64,000 bases of DNA, from the NCBI GenBank assembly GCA_023386555.1, contig JAEWJK010000004.1, forward strand, positions 156,047-220,046. Reading direction: 5' to 3'. The position numbers and the translations under genes were made by a program. Positions within the stretch are counted from its first letter, which is position 1; each line of letters opens with the position of its first letter. This DNA is from Bacteroidota bacterium. GTDB taxonomy: Bacteria > Bacteroidota > Bacteroidia > Chitinophagales > Chitinophagaceae. The notes under the pieces are model-generated. The model was not told the origin of the DNA and searched no databases. It worked only from the letters and a program-made list of their open reading frames with translations. Below, in pieces: positions 16,959-26,279 of the stretch.

Positions 16959-17264
16959 TTAGTTGTCTTTATTCAGATTTGGTTTCCAAATATCAGCATA
17001 TAATTCCATGTGACGTTTAAATTGTGTTTGCACATAGGTACATTCAGCTATTACCTGCAGTTTATTTTGTCTTGCATATTCAGCCATTGTGCTAAGTAAT
17101 TTCTTTGCGTACCCTTTACCTTCAGCTTCGGGCAATACAGTTGTGTGATGAACGATCATTTCATTGCCATTTATCGTAGCAGTCATTTCACCGAGTTGTT
17201 TATCATTCTCAATAATGAAAAAACCACCCTGGTTTCCGGCAAATTTGGATTGAACTTCTTCCAT
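16959..17264 (-). CDS. small GNAT N-acetyltransferase (YjdJ-like)
   Basis: 101 residues. The motif HHTTVLPEAEGKGYAKKLLSTM carries the acetyl-CoA pyrophosphate loop (the GKGYAKKL part) typical of the short GNAT_acetyltransf_2/YjdJ form, and ECTYVQTQFKRH follows. Short members acetylate unknown amines. Start ATG at 17264. It is 42 bases from the thioredoxin-like gene on the same strand. Confidence 0.8.
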   Translation of the reverse strand: MEEVQSKFAGNQGGFFIIENDKQLGEMTATINGNEMIVHHTTVLPEAEGKGYAKKLLSTMAEYARQNKLQVIAECTYVQTQFKRHMELYADIWKPNLNKDN

Positions 17265-17305
17265 TTGTATGATTTTATGTTATGATTAACCAAAGCTTTC
17301 TTTAG

Positions 17306-18694
17306 CTATTTATCTCCAGATCGTTCTGCCTCATCCGGAGCAGTTGAACTGGATTGATAAGTATGACCATTTCCATTAGAAGGAATGTTACCTGTACTGA
17401 TCTGAGGTTCAGGAATTGGTGCTCCAGTTTCTTCAAAACCACGATAAGAGTTACGGATGAGTAATCGTAAACTTTGATCCCAGGTGAAATAATTATATAC
17501 CCAATTGATGAAAACCTGTATCCTGTTTTTTACACCAAGAATAAGAAAGAGATGCAATCCCATCCAAACTAACCATCCAAGAAATCCTCCAAAATGAAAC
17601 TCAGGTTTCGGCACATCAACAACACCTTTATGCCTACCAATAGTAGCCATACTGCCTTTGTCTTTGTATTCATATTCTTCTAACACACCTTCTTTCTTTG
17701 TGAGCTTAATCAGATTTTTACCAAGCAAATTGCCCTGGTTAATAGCCACATTTGCCAATTGAGGATGACCATTTGGATAAAGAGGTGTAGTCATCGAAGC
17801 AATATCACCGATAGCATAAATGTTATTTGTTCCGATTACTTTGCTGTAACGGTCAACTTTTATCCTATTGCCTCTAACGATGAGTGATGGATCAATACCA
17901 TTTGGCACATTACCTCGAACACCTGCTGCCCAGATAACTGTTTTGGTGTTGATGGTTGTTCCATCCTGAAGAACAACAACGTTGCCATCGTATTCTTTCA
18001 TGATGGAATTAAGTTTAACAGTGATGCCCATTTTTTCGAGGTAAGCCTGGCTTTTCTGACTGCTTTTCGCACTCATCATTCCAAGTGTTTTACCAGTACC
18101 TTCCAACAGGTAAATCTTCATCTGGCTGAAATCTAATTCGGGATAATCTTTACAGAGTGTATGATTTTTAAGATCTGCTAAAGCACCACTCACCTCCACT
18201 CCTGTTGGTCCACCACCAACTACTACAATAGTCATTAAAGCAGTTTTTTCTTCTGCATTTTTAGTAATAACAGCCAGCTCAAAATTTTCAATAAGACGAT
18301 GACGCAGTTGGAGGGCTTCCACAGTTGATTTCATTGGGAAAGCAGCAGCTTTTAGATTATCGTTGCCAAACCAGTTTGTATCTGCACCTGTTGCGATAAC
18401 TAAAACATCATAATGAAAATCTCCGATGTCGGTTATGATTGTATTTTCAGTAGAATTAATTTTTTGCAATTCAGCTAAACGAAACCGAATGTTATTGCTT
18501 CCCTGGAAAACTTTACGTAGGGGAAATGAAATATTGCTAGAATCCAATGCAGCTGTTGCTACCTGGTAGAATAAAGGTTGAAACTGGTGATAGTTTACTT
18601 TGTCGATCATCAACACTTCAATAGATGGCTTATTGCTGAGTGTTCTTGCTAATTTAAGTCCTGCAAAACCTCCACCGATGATAACAACTTTCAT
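17306..18694 (-). CDS. ndh: type II NADH dehydrogenase (NDH-2)
   Basis: 462 residues. Two dinucleotide folds are visible: FAD-binding VVIIGGGFAGLKLARTL at the start and NADH-binding TIVVVGGGPTGVEVSGALADL near residue 155. The motif TVIWAAGVRGN and the FAD-contact NIYAIGDIA are also present. The C-terminus includes hydrophobic and amphipathic stretches (FLGWLVWMGLHLFLILGVKN) for membrane association, and a 30-residue polar tail. It passes electrons from NADH to quinone without pumping protons. A TACCTTTG promoter element lies 18 bases upstream of the ATG. Confidence 0.87.
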   Translation of the reverse strand: MKVVIIGGGFAGLKLARTLSNKPSIEVLMIDKVNYHQFQPLFYQVATAALDSSNISFPLRKVFQGSNNIRFRLAELQKINSTENTIITDIGDFHYDVLVIATGADTNWFGNDNLKAAAFPMKSTVEALQLRHRLIENFELAVITKNAEEKTALMTIVVVGGGPTGVEVSGALADLKNHTLCKDYPELDFSQMKIYLLEGTGKTLGMMSAKSSQKSQAYLEKMGITVKLNSIMKEYDGNVVVLQDGTTINTKTVIWAAGVRGNVPNGIDPSLIVRGNRIKVDRYSKVIGTNNIYAIGDIASMTTPLYPNGHPQLANVAINQGNLLGKNLIKLTKKEGVLEEYEYKDKGSMATIGRHKGVVDVPKPEFHFGGFLGWLVWMGLHLFLILGVKNRIQVFINWVYNYFTWDQSLRLLIRNSYRGFEETGAPIPEPQISTGNIPSNGNGHTYQSSSTAPDEAERSGDK

Positions 18695-18711
18695 GATTTG
18701 TTATTGAGTTA

Positions 18712-18719
18712 CAAAGGTA
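18712..18719 (-). promoter_or_regulatory. -7 element for NDH-2 gene
   Basis: Minus strand TACCTTTG matches TAnnTTTG, with a predicted start near 18705, about 10 bases before the ATG. Confidence 0.5.
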
Positions 18720-18749
18720 TTGTGCTTACATAAACCGTACCTTATAACA

Positions 18750-19991
18750 TTAATACAACATTCTAACCTTAATGGTTTCTTTTACATGCTTTAATAATTC
18801 AACGGCCTTATTAGAAAGTTTTTTATCAACATCTAACACAACATAGCCGATCTCTTCGTTTGTTTTTAAATACTGACCAACGATGTTGATGTTATTTTTT
18901 GAAAGTTGTGTATTGATAGCACTCAATACTCCCGGAACATTATTATGAATATGCAGTATCCTGTGTGAACCTTCCACAGGTGGCAATGCCAATGGTGGAA
19001 CAGTGTGAGAACCTGTTGTGATGCCTTTTTCAAGATAGTTGAAAAGCTTAATACTTACATCTTCTCCGATATTCTGCTGAGCTTCTTCTGTGGATCCACC
19101 GATATGTGGTGTAAGTAAAACATTCTTCAATCCTTGCAATGGTGTTTGAAAATCATCACCATTTTTTTCAGGTTCTATCGGAAACACATCAACTGCAGCA
19201 CCTGAAATGCTTCCATCTTCCAAAGCGGATTTCAAGCATTTTAGATCAACCACCTCTCCTCTTGCATAGTTGATCAGTATCGCTCCTTTCTTAATATGCT
19301 TAATAGTATTTTTATTGATGAGATTTTTGGTTTGTGCATTTTCAGGAACATGCAGCGATACAATATCAGATTTACACAACACTTCTTTCAACGTTTTACC
19401 ATCTGTTGCATTACCTAGTGGAAGTTTGGTTTCAGTATCGTAATACATCACTTTCATGCCGAGTGATTCTGCTAAAACAGAAACCTGGGAACCGATGTTT
19501 CCATAACCGATTAATCCAAGTGTTTTACCCCTTAATTCATAACATCCTGAAGCCTCCTTCAGCCATATACCTTCATGTGCCGCTTTATTCTTATCGGGTA
19601 TTCTTCTTATGAGCATAATGGCAGCACCTATTACCAATTCTGCAACGCTTCTTGTATTACTATATGGTGCATTAAAAACTACAACTCCATTTTTGGTTGC
19701 TGCTTTAAGATCAACCTGGTTTACACCAATACAAAATGCACCAATAGCCTGTAGCTTTTTTGCTGCTGCTAATACTTTCGCAGTGATCAATGTTTTAGAG
19801 CGAATACCCAACAGATGCACATCTTTTATCTCTTTTATTAATTCAGCTTCATTCAATGCACCTTTTAATCGTTTGATATTCACATACCCATTTGATTGAA
19901 ATTGCTGAACAGCTTTATCGCTGATATTCTCCAGGAAAAGTATGTTGATCTTATTCTTTGGGTAACTCGTAGCCAGTTCTTGTTTGCTCAT
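18750..19991 (-). CDS. serA: D-3-phosphoglycerate dehydrogenase with ACT domain
   Basis: 413 residues, close to E. coli SerA. The NAD fold motif GLIGYGNIGSQVSVLAESLG (near 155-175), the catalytic INYARGEVVD and the LTPHIGGSTEEAQ His motif are present, and an ACT regulatory domain closes the protein (HNNVPGVLSAINTQLSKNNI). It oxidises 3-phosphoglycerate in the first step of serine synthesis; the ACT domain normally gives feedback by serine. The start is the ATG at 19991; the GTG two codons upstream falls inside the -7 element. Confidence 0.92.
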   Translation of the reverse strand: MSKQELATSYPKNKINILFLENISDKAVQQFQSNGYVNIKRLKGALNEAELIKEIKDVHLLGIRSKTLITAKVLAAAKKLQAIGAFCIGVNQVDLKAATKNGVVVFNAPYSNTRSVAELVIGAAIMLIRRIPDKNKAAHEGIWLKEASGCYELRGKTLGLIGYGNIGSQVSVLAESLGMKVMYYDTETKLPLGNATDGKTLKEVLCKSDIVSLHVPENAQTKNLINKNTIKHIKKGAILINYARGEVVDLKCLKSALEDGSISGAAVDVFPIEPEKNGDDFQTPLQGLKNVLLTPHIGGSTEEAQQNIGEDVSIKLFNYLEKGITTGSHTVPPLALPPVEGSHRILHIHNNVPGVLSAINTQLSKNNINIVGQYLKTNEEIGYVVLDVDKKLSNKAVELLKHVKETIKVRMLY

Positions 19992-19996
19992 CCTCA

Positions 19997-20004
19997 CAAA
20001 AGTA
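19997..20004 (-). promoter_or_regulatory. -7 element for serA
   Basis: Minus strand TACTTTTG matches TAnnTTTG directly before the serA start, so the transcript would be leaderless or nearly so. Confidence 0.45.
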
Positions 20005-20102
20005 ATTGCTATTTAACAGTTTAGTAAAAGCTTTTCCCCAAAAATAATTGGCACTTCATTGGAAGTACAGAGTGTGGAAATAATCAGTTGACGAAAAACA
20101 AA

Positions 20103-21305
20103 ATGATGAAGGCGATATTATTAGTATTTCTGTTCCTGAGTGTAGAAACATCGTGTAAGAATAATACGATCAAGCCGTTGAAAAGCGAACCACAGCCTCA
20201 ACCAGTTGTTGATGTGGATTTTCGTCAGTTATCACAAGAGGAAAAAGATTTCTACACACAACAGGCTTCATCTTTTTATAGCAGTTTTTTAAACAATAAC
20301 AATTTCAACGGTAGCATACTGGTAGCAAAAAATGGACAGATCATCATGGAGAAATACCAGGGTAAAGCAAACTTTGCTACTAAAGAAGCAATAGATCAAA
20401 ATACTACTTTCCACCTTGCTTCTGTTTCAAAGACATTTACAGCAATGGCCATTCTCAGAATGTGGGAACAGGGTCAGTTATCATTAGATGATGATATAAG
20501 AAAATATTATCCATCATTTCCATATTATGGTATTACAATAAGAATGTTGTTGACTCATAGAAGCGGCTTACCGAATTATGCATACTTCATGAAGACGAAA
20601 GACAAAAGTCTTTTATTTAGCAATGATGATGTTATCAATTACATGATACAATACAGACCTAAAGAAAGTTATCGTCCGAATACAGCCTTTCAATATTGTA
20701 ATACTAATTATGTTATATTGGCGAATATCATTGAAAAAGTTTCCGGTCAATCGTATCCATCTTATATGAGGGATAATGTATTCAGGCCATTGGGCATGAA
20801 TAACACAACGGTTTGTTATAAAGATAACATTGCTACAATGCCTATATCTTATACTGCAGGTAACAGGCCTTACACAATAGAAAATTTTGATGCCATCTAT
20901 GGCGATAAAAATATATACAGTAATGCCAGGGATCTGCTGATCTGGGACAAAGTTTTATACAGTGGCAATTTTGTTAGTGCTGAAACAGCTAAAATGGCTT
21001 ACCAACCTTATAGCAATGAAAAACCCTCTATACATAATTATGGAATGGGATGGAGATTGATTGAAAAGGATGATGTAAAAGTGGTTTATCACACTGGCTG
21101 GTGGCATGGCAACTGTAATATTTTTACAAGAGTTGTACAGGATACTGCAACTGTAATAATTCTAAGTAACAGATATAATAGCCAGGTGTTTAAGTCAAGA
21201 AATACTGCTTCAGTTTTTGCAAAATCATTGATTGATGCTCCGAAACCAGAGTTGAGCGATGTTGCAGTTGGTGGAGATGCAGTACAAAAAGAATCAGAGA
21301 AGTGA
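20103..21305 (+). CDS. serine hydrolase, beta-lactamase/PBP class C family, lipoprotein
   Basis: 400 residues from the ATG at 20103. A lipoprotein signal (LFLSVETSC, Cys near 18) is followed by the class C fold: SVSK (nucleophile Ser and Lys, in HLASVSKTFTAM), YCN (the Tyr motif in FQYCNTNYVIL) and HTGWWHG in place of KTG. Such enzymes include D-aminopeptidases, esterases and peptidoglycan-related hydrolases; the substrate cannot be told. It is anchored facing the periplasm. An in-frame TTG five codons upstream is less likely because it would put a Lys-rich leader before the signal. Confidence 0.85.
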   Translation: MMKAILLVFLFLSVETSCKNNTIKPLKSEPQPQPVVDVDFRQLSQEEKDFYTQQASSFYSSFLNNNNFNGSILVAKNGQIIMEKYQGKANFATKEAIDQNTTFHLASVSKTFTAMAILRMWEQGQLSLDDDIRKYYPSFPYYGITIRMLLTHRSGLPNYAYFMKTKDKSLLFSNDDVINYMIQYRPKESYRPNTAFQYCNTNYVILANIIEKVSGQSYPSYMRDNVFRPLGMNNTTVCYKDNIATMPISYTAGNRPYTIENFDAIYGDKNIYSNARDLLIWDKVLYSGNFVSAETAKMAYQPYSNEKPSIHNYGMGWRLIEKDDVKVVYHTGWWHGNCNIFTRVVQDTATVIILSNRYNSQVFKSRNTASVFAKSLIDAPKPELSDVAVGGDAVQKESEK

Positions 21306-21399
21306 TTGTCTTATAATATTAATAGACACATTTAGTCAGAAAGCCATGGAACATCAGCTAATTGCTGCATGTTCCTGCTTTTTTTTAGGCTTTCTCCCC

Positions 21400-21407
21400 T
21401 ATTTTTG
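21400..21407 (+). promoter_or_regulatory. -7 element for hppA
   Basis: TATTTTTG matches TAnnTTTG and is preceded by CTCCCC. The same CTCCCC-TATTTTTG string occurs before the cyclotransferase gene at 52440. It lies about 31 bases upstream of the hppA ATG. Confidence 0.45.
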
Positions 21408-21438
21408 CTGCCCTTAATAAAATCTGACAAAACCGCTT

Positions 21439-23655
21439 ATGGACGACAAGCTATTGTTTTATGCTGTGCCTGCTATGGGATTGCTGGGCCTTATCTACAC
21501 ATTAATTAAATATGCATGGGTATCTAAACAAGATACTGGAACAGACAGAATGAGAGAGATCAGCACCTATATAGCTGAAGGTGCAATGGCGTTCTTGAAA
21601 GCTGAATGGAAGATCTTAACCTATTTTGTAATTATCGTTGGTGCTTTATTAGGTTATATGGGTTCTCGTAGTGAAGAATCTCACTGGACAATTGCTTTGG
21701 CGTTTGTTGCCGGTGCATTTTTCAGTGCTTTGGCTGGGTATATTGGAATGAGAGCTGCCACAAAAGCAAATGTTCGTACTGCACACGCTGCAAGAACTTC
21801 TTTGTCAAAAGCATTGAACGTTTCTTTCACTGGTGGAGCCGTAATGGGTATGGGTGTTGCCGGATTAGCTGTTTTAGGTTTGGGTGGATTATTCATTGTG
21901 TTGATCCAGGCTTTTGCTCCTGATGTTTTGGCAACTGCTCATGAAGTAACAACAGCAATTGAAGTACTTACCGGTTTTTCTTTAGGTGCTGAAAGTATTG
22001 CTTTGTTTGCCAGAGTTGGTGGAGGTATTTATACCAAAGCTGCAGACGTTGGTGCTGACCTGGTTGGTAAAGTAGAAGCGGGTATTCCTGAAGATGATCC
22101 AAGAAACCCTGCAACCATTGCAGATAATGTTGGTGATAATGTTGGTGACGTAGCTGGTATGGGTGCTGACTTGTTTGGTTCTTATGTAGCTACTGTTCTA
22201 GCAACGATCGTATTGGGCCATGAAGTTACTTCAGGTGGTAATGCATTGAATGATGGATATAACGGTTTCTCTCCTATTCTTCTTCCAATGTTGATTGCTG
22301 GTGTTGGAATTCTATTCTCAATAGTAGGAACATGGTTCGTGAGAATTAGCGACAGTGCAGGAATAAAAACCAGTGTTGTTCAAAATGCTCTGAACATGGG
22401 TAACTGGGGAAGTATCATTTTGACTGCTGTTGCCAGTTACTTTCTTTGTATGTACATTCTTCCTGATACAGAAATGAATCTTCGTGGATTTGCTTTCGAC
22501 AGAATGGATGTATTTGCGGCAATCATTGTTGGTTTAGTGGTTGGTACTTTAATGAGCATCATCACAGAATATTATACTGCTATGGGTAAAAGACCTGTAG
22601 GCAGCATCGTTCGTCAGTCAGGTACTGGTCATGCTACTAACGTAATTGGTGGATTGGCTGTAGGTATGGAATCAACCTTCCTTCCTATTCTTGTTTTAGC
22701 TGCAGGTATTTATGGCTCTTATGAATTTGCAGGATTATATGGTGTGGCTATCGCTGCTGCAGGTATGATGGCAACAACAGCAATGCAATTAGCGATCGAT
22801 GCTTTTGGTCCTATTGCTGATAATGCTGGTGGTATTGCTGAAATGAGTGAATTACCTAAGGAAGTAAGAGAGAAAACAGATACGCTTGATGCTGTGGGTA
22901 ACACAACTGCTGCAACAGGTAAAGGTTTTGCCATCGCTTCTGCTGCATTAACTGCACTTGCACTTTTTGCTGCATTTGTTGGTGTTGCAGGTATTGAAGG
23001 AATTGATATTTATAAAGCAGATGTGCTTGCTGCATTATTTGTTGGTGGAATGATTCCTTTCATCTTCTCATCTCTTGCAATAAGAGCAGTAGGTGAAGCT
23101 GCAATGGCAATGGTAGAAGAAGTTCGTCGCCAGTTCAGATCAATTCCCGGTATCATGGAAGGAACAGGTAAACCAGAATATGATAAATGCGTTGCCATTT
23201 CTACTGAAGCTTCTATCAAAAAAATGATGTTGCCGGGAGCTATTGCAATTGTATCTCCGTTGATCATTGGTTTTACTTTAGGTCCTGAAGCTTTAGGTGG
23301 ATTCTTAGCAGGTGCTACCGTTAGTGGAGTTTTGATGGGTATGTTCCAGAACAACGCTGGTGGTGCATGGGATAATGCTAAAAAGAGCTTCGAAAAAGGT
23401 GTTGAAATAAATGGTGAGATGTATTACAAAAAATCAGAACCACATAAAGCATCAGTAACTGGTGATACGGTGGGTGATCCTTTTAAAGATACATCTGGTC
23501 CTTCAATGAACATTTTGATCAAGTTAATGTCTATCGTATCATTGGTTATCGCTCCTACTCTTGCTGATGTTTTCGGGACAAGAGATACGGTAGATGAAAC
23601 TTCAGCTTTGAAAAATAAAACAGAGATCACTTATGTGATGCCTGAAAAGAAATAA
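21439..23655 (+). CDS. hppA: membrane-bound ion-pumping pyrophosphatase
   Basis: 738 residues with about 16 membrane helices. The PPi site shows GGGIYTKAADVGADLVGK (about 194-211) and DNVGDNVGDVAGMGADLF. GNTTAATGKG near 487 has Ala where K-independent enzymes have Lys, so the enzyme should need potassium. The Glu that follows DLF in sodium pumps (DLFESY) is Gly here (DLFGSY), and a Glu appears instead in the preceding helix (GFSLGAESIALF, residue 185), a layout I recall from proton-pumping enzymes of the Flavobacterium type. It couples PPi hydrolysis to ion export across the inner membrane. It ends in a strong terminator. Confidence 0.95.
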   Translation: MDDKLLFYAVPAMGLLGLIYTLIKYAWVSKQDTGTDRMREISTYIAEGAMAFLKAEWKILTYFVIIVGALLGYMGSRSEESHWTIALAFVAGAFFSALAGYIGMRAATKANVRTAHAARTSLSKALNVSFTGGAVMGMGVAGLAVLGLGGLFIVLIQAFAPDVLATAHEVTTAIEVLTGFSLGAESIALFARVGGGIYTKAADVGADLVGKVEAGIPEDDPRNPATIADNVGDNVGDVAGMGADLFGSYVATVLATIVLGHEVTSGGNALNDGYNGFSPILLPMLIAGVGILFSIVGTWFVRISDSAGIKTSVVQNALNMGNWGSIILTAVASYFLCMYILPDTEMNLRGFAFDRMDVFAAIIVGLVVGTLMSIITEYYTAMGKRPVGSIVRQSGTGHATNVIGGLAVGMESTFLPILVLAAGIYGSYEFAGLYGVAIAAAGMMATTAMQLAIDAFGPIADNAGGIAEMSELPKEVREKTDTLDAVGNTTAATGKGFAIASAALTALALFAAFVGVAGIEGIDIYKADVLAALFVGGMIPFIFSSLAIRAVGEAAMAMVEEVRRQFRSIPGIMEGTGKPEYDKCVAISTEASIKKMMLPGAIAIVSPLIIGFTLGPEALGGFLAGATVSGVLMGMFQNNAGGAWDNAKKSFEKGVEINGEMYYKKSEPHKASVTGDTVGDPFKDTSGPSMNILIKLMSIVSLVIAPTLADVFGTRDTVDETSALKNKTEITYVMPEKK

Positions 23656-23674
23656 TTGGATTTCTATAAACATT

Positions 23675-23706
23675 AAAAATCCCGGCCATAAGCCGGGATT
23701 TTTCTT
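23675..23706 (+). terminator. intrinsic terminator after hppA
   Basis: Stem AAATCCCGGC/GCCGGGATTT, loop CATAA, followed by a T-rich tail. Confidence 0.9.
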
Positions 23707-23759
23707 TTGGGTGAACCGATTTTACTGCTCGAAAAAAATAAAATCGCTTCTATATTGGA

Positions 23760-23960
23760 CTAAGAAATTGAACTTCTCATTCCAGGATTAGCAAGGCACA
23801 ATTGAATCGCCTTTGCAACTGATCCGCATGATTCAAATGTTTTTCTAAATTCCAACGGACAAATACCATATTTATTTATCCAATAAGCTATCTCTTTCGA
23901 AATGCTGAAGTTTGCTTCCGGACTTCTGTTATCTTTTCCCCTGCGTATAAAGTTTGCCAT
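23760..23960 (-). CDS. DUF3606-type small protein
   Basis: 66 residues. The pattern EIAYWINKYGICPLEFRKTF followed by GSVAKAIQLCL matches the DUF3606 fold (Y/W-tandem, then Leu-rich helix with V-G-x-S-A), a short helical protein of unknown function. The C-terminal helical half fits best; the Lys/Arg-rich start (MANFIRRGKDNRSPEANFSI) is typical. Start ATG at 23960. It stands alone between hppA and the desaturase-like gene. Confidence 0.65.
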   Translation of the reverse strand: MANFIRRGKDNRSPEANFSISKEIAYWINKYGICPLEFRKTFESCGSVAKAIQLCLANPGMRSSIS

Positions 23961-24031
23961 ATCTCAACATTTTTATGTAGATGGTAAAATCAAAGGCTGT
24001 GCCATGAAAATTTGTACATTGCAAATACGCT

Positions 24032-24913
24032 ATGCCTGAGTTTCCGAACATATTAGTGAGTGCTGTTCCTGCTTTTATCATTCTCATAATTGTAGAAGTT
24101 ATTTATGCTTTAAAAACACAAAGAGAGTTATATGAGGTGAAAGATGCTGCAACAAGCATATCACTTGGGTTAGGAAATTTATTTATCGGCATCGCCACAA
24201 AAGCATTCATTCTTTTATTTTTTGTGTGGATATATGAACATAGACTGTTTACTATTCCACATACAATTTGGTGGGCATGGGTATTATGCTTCTTTGCAGA
24301 TGACTTTAGTTATTACTGGTTTCATCGCATCAGCCACAATGTAAGATGGTTCTGGGCTTCACATGTGGTACATCATTCATCGGAAAAATATAATCTTGCT
24401 GCAGCATTAAGACAAACTTGGACAGGTAATCTTACAGGATCGTTTTTGTTCTGGAGCTGGATGCCTTTGGTTGGATTTCATCCGGCCATGATCATGTTGA
24501 TGCAATCTGTTAGTTTATTATATCAATTCTGGATTCATACGGAAGCAGTTGATAAATGTCCGAAGTGGTTTGAATTCATCTTCAACACACCATCACATCA
24601 TAGAGTACATCATGGATCTGATATTGAGTATCTTGATAAAAACCATGCAGGCATTCTCATTATCTGGGATAGAATGTTTGGCAGCTTTCAGCCAGAAATG
24701 CATCGGCCTAAATATGGATTAACGAAGAACGTAAATACATTCAATCCTGTAAAAATTGCATTTTTTGAGTGGATGAACATTGCGAAAGATCTGAAGAAAA
24801 GTGGATCAGTTGGTAATGCTATTAAGTACATCATTAATCCTCCTGGATGGAGTCATGATGGTTCTACAAAGACTACGAAACAATTAAGAAAAGAAAATCA
24901 TGGAAATTATTAA
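24032..24913 (+). CDS. sterol desaturase/fatty acid hydroxylase family membrane enzyme
   Basis: 293 residues. Eight-histidine di-iron motifs are present: HRISH near residue 99, HHSSEKYN near 115 and HHRVHHGSD near 190. Three to four membrane helices lie in the first 100 residues and around 140-160. The superfamily oxidises lipids (C-4 methyl sterol oxidase, carotene or fatty acid hydroxylases, alkylglycerol monooxygenase). The precise lipid is unknown; a bacterial hopanoid or lipid modification is plausible. The stop region overlaps the next gene by 14 bases. Confidence 0.87.
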   Translation: MPEFPNILVSAVPAFIILIIVEVIYALKTQRELYEVKDAATSISLGLGNLFIGIATKAFILLFFVWIYEHRLFTIPHTIWWAWVLCFFADDFSYYWFHRISHNVRWFWASHVVHHSSEKYNLAAALRQTWTGNLTGSFLFWSWMPLVGFHPAMIMLMQSVSLLYQFWIHTEAVDKCPKWFEFIFNTPSHHRVHHGSDIEYLDKNHAGILIIWDRMFGSFQPEMHRPKYGLTKNVNTFNPVKIAFFEWMNIAKDLKKSGSVGNAIKYIINPPGWSHDGSTKTTKQLRKENHGNY

Positions 24914-25316
24914 AGAAGACTTTATCCCGATTTTGTTAGGTCTATTTTCTATTGGCGGTGGAGTGTATTTAATCTGGAAACAGAAAAGAATATCTAACTC
25001 AGGGATTACTACAGAGGGAATCATTTACGATTTTGAAGTAGAACATTCTACAACTAGTAATTCCGGAAGTTTGATGCCTGTTGTGAGATTTGTAACAGAA
25101 GATAAAACATGGATTACTGAAAAGACGTCAATCGGTACATTCCCAGGTTTATTCAAGAAAGGGGAAGCTATAAACATCACTTATTTACCGGGAGATCCAA
25201 AAACCTTTTTTATAAACGATAAACGTAGCTTTTGGGGTATTTATTTTTTTGTGATAACAGGAATTCTTTTTATTGTAATAGGCATCATGAAAATTTTAAA
25301 ACCCAACTGGTTTTAA
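24900..25316 (+). CDS. DUF3592-like membrane protein
   Basis: 138 residues. A membrane helix near 8-25 (PILLGLFSIGGGVYLIWKQK), a soluble middle domain with GIIYDFEVEH, MPVVRFVTEDK and the YLPGDPKTFFIND element, and a second helix near 113-130 match the DUF3592 layout (helix, beta domain with V-x-Y-dPxnP, helix). Function unknown. It starts inside the desaturase gene (14-base overlap), so the two are translationally coupled. Confidence 0.75.
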   Translation: MEIIKEDFIPILLGLFSIGGGVYLIWKQKRISNSGITTEGIIYDFEVEHSTTSNSGSLMPVVRFVTEDKTWITEKTSIGTFPGLFKKGEAINITYLPGDPKTFFINDKRSFWGIYFFVITGILFIVIGIMKILKPNWF

Positions 25317-25335
25317 TTGTTCAACCATATTGCAA

Positions 25336-25830
25336 TCATTCAACATAAGCTCCAGTAACTTCTCCATTCTCCACTTCCACATAAATATGATCTTGTTGTG
25401 TTGTTGCAATAGATGATCCTACATAATCTGGTTTTACAGGGAAAAGCTTATGCATTCGTTCAACTAACACCAGCGTCTGAATTCTTTTAGGATAGAAATT
25501 CAATAAAGGTTTTAATACATACAAAATAGTTTTACCGCTGTTTGAAACATCATCCGTAATCAAAACACTTTTACCATTGAAATCTATCTCTTCACTGAAA
25601 GTAATATCGGCAGGTTTTCTTTTATCAAGGCTTGCTGCAATAACTTTTACTGATGTCATGTATTCCTTCACCATAACTCCAATCTTCTCTGCTATAACAA
25701 GTCCACTGTTTTTTATACCAATGATAATCAGCTCTTCGTTCTTATCAAGTTGTTCAGCAACTTCCAGTGCAAGTCTTTGTAGTTTTTGATCGGCAGTAGG
25801 TTTGTCGAGTATGTATTTCTTTTCAGCCAT
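25336..25830 (-). CDS. phosphoribosyltransferase, PyrR-like
   Basis: 164 residues. The PRPP loop VLITDDVSNSGKTILYVLKP has the acidic pair DD followed by SNSGKT, typical of type I phosphoribosyltransferases. ELIIIGIKNSGLVIAEKIGV is the pyrophosphate loop region. The length and layout resemble PyrR/uracil phosphoribosyltransferase or hypoxanthine-type enzymes, but the base cannot be told from the sequence, so the pyrimidine role is only a suggestion. Start ATG at 25830. It converges with the DUF3592 gene with a 19-base gap. Confidence 0.8.
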   Translation of the reverse strand: MAEKKYILDKPTADQKLQRLALEVAEQLDKNEELIIIGIKNSGLVIAEKIGVMVKEYMTSVKVIAASLDKRKPADITFSEEIDFNGKSVLITDDVSNSGKTILYVLKPLLNFYPKRIQTLVLVERMHKLFPVKPDYVGSSIATTQQDHIYVEVENGEVTGAYVE

Positions 25831-25852
25831 AGTTCTTCAAAGTAAAGGCATA

Positions 25853-25886
25853 AAAAAATGCAATCCACTTCAGATTGCATTTTTTA
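25853..25886 (-). terminator. intrinsic terminator for DUF1328 gene
   Basis: Stem AAAATGCAATC/GATTGCATTTT with loop CACTTCA and T runs on both sides. It lies between the DUF1328 gene and the phosphoribosyltransferase gene, both on the minus strand. Confidence 0.8.
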
Positions 25887-25906
25887 CCTATTCTCCACTT
25901 TATCTG

Positions 25907-26077
25907 TTAAGGTACATCAGTTGTTCTACGACCGAAAATCAATGATAATACGAATAAGATAATGAATGCCCAGAATAAGAACTTAGCAATACCTGCGGCA
26001 CCAGCTGCAATACCTCCGAACCCGAATATAGCTGCAATGATGGCTATAACCAGGAAAATAACTGTCCAACGTAACAT
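25907..26077 (-). CDS. DUF1328 (YtjA-type) small membrane protein
   Basis: 56 residues read directly from the minus strand: MLRWTVIFLVIAIIAAIFGF then GGIAAGAAGIAKFLFWAFII then LFVLSLIFGRRTTDVP. Two hydrophobic helices separated by a Gly/Ala-rich turn, WTVIFLVIA at the start and FGRR near the end are the signature of the YtjA/DUF1328 family, inner-membrane proteins of unknown function that are frequent in stress-related regulons. It has its own downstream terminator. It is easily missed because it is under 60 residues. Confidence 0.88.
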   Translation of the reverse strand: MLRWTVIFLVIAIIAAIFGFGGIAAGAAGIAKFLFWAFIILFVLSLIFGRRTTDVP

Positions 26078-26279
26078 AATTCATCATTTTATGGTTAACA
26101 ATTCTGTTTCTACAAATAGTTAATTCCATAAACATGCCAACTGTGCCAATACCATTATTTTTAAACACCTACGTACATCTGTTGATTATTGAGTTTTAAC
26201 CAGTTGAATACCCTGAAGTTTTTGATTTTTCTGTGTTGCAAATAAATCTGCTCTTATCTTAGCATTCTAACTTCTGCGT

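Noticed and set aside
25983..26168. 61-residue minus-strand frame
   Set aside because: Out-of-frame shadow of the DUF1328 gene.
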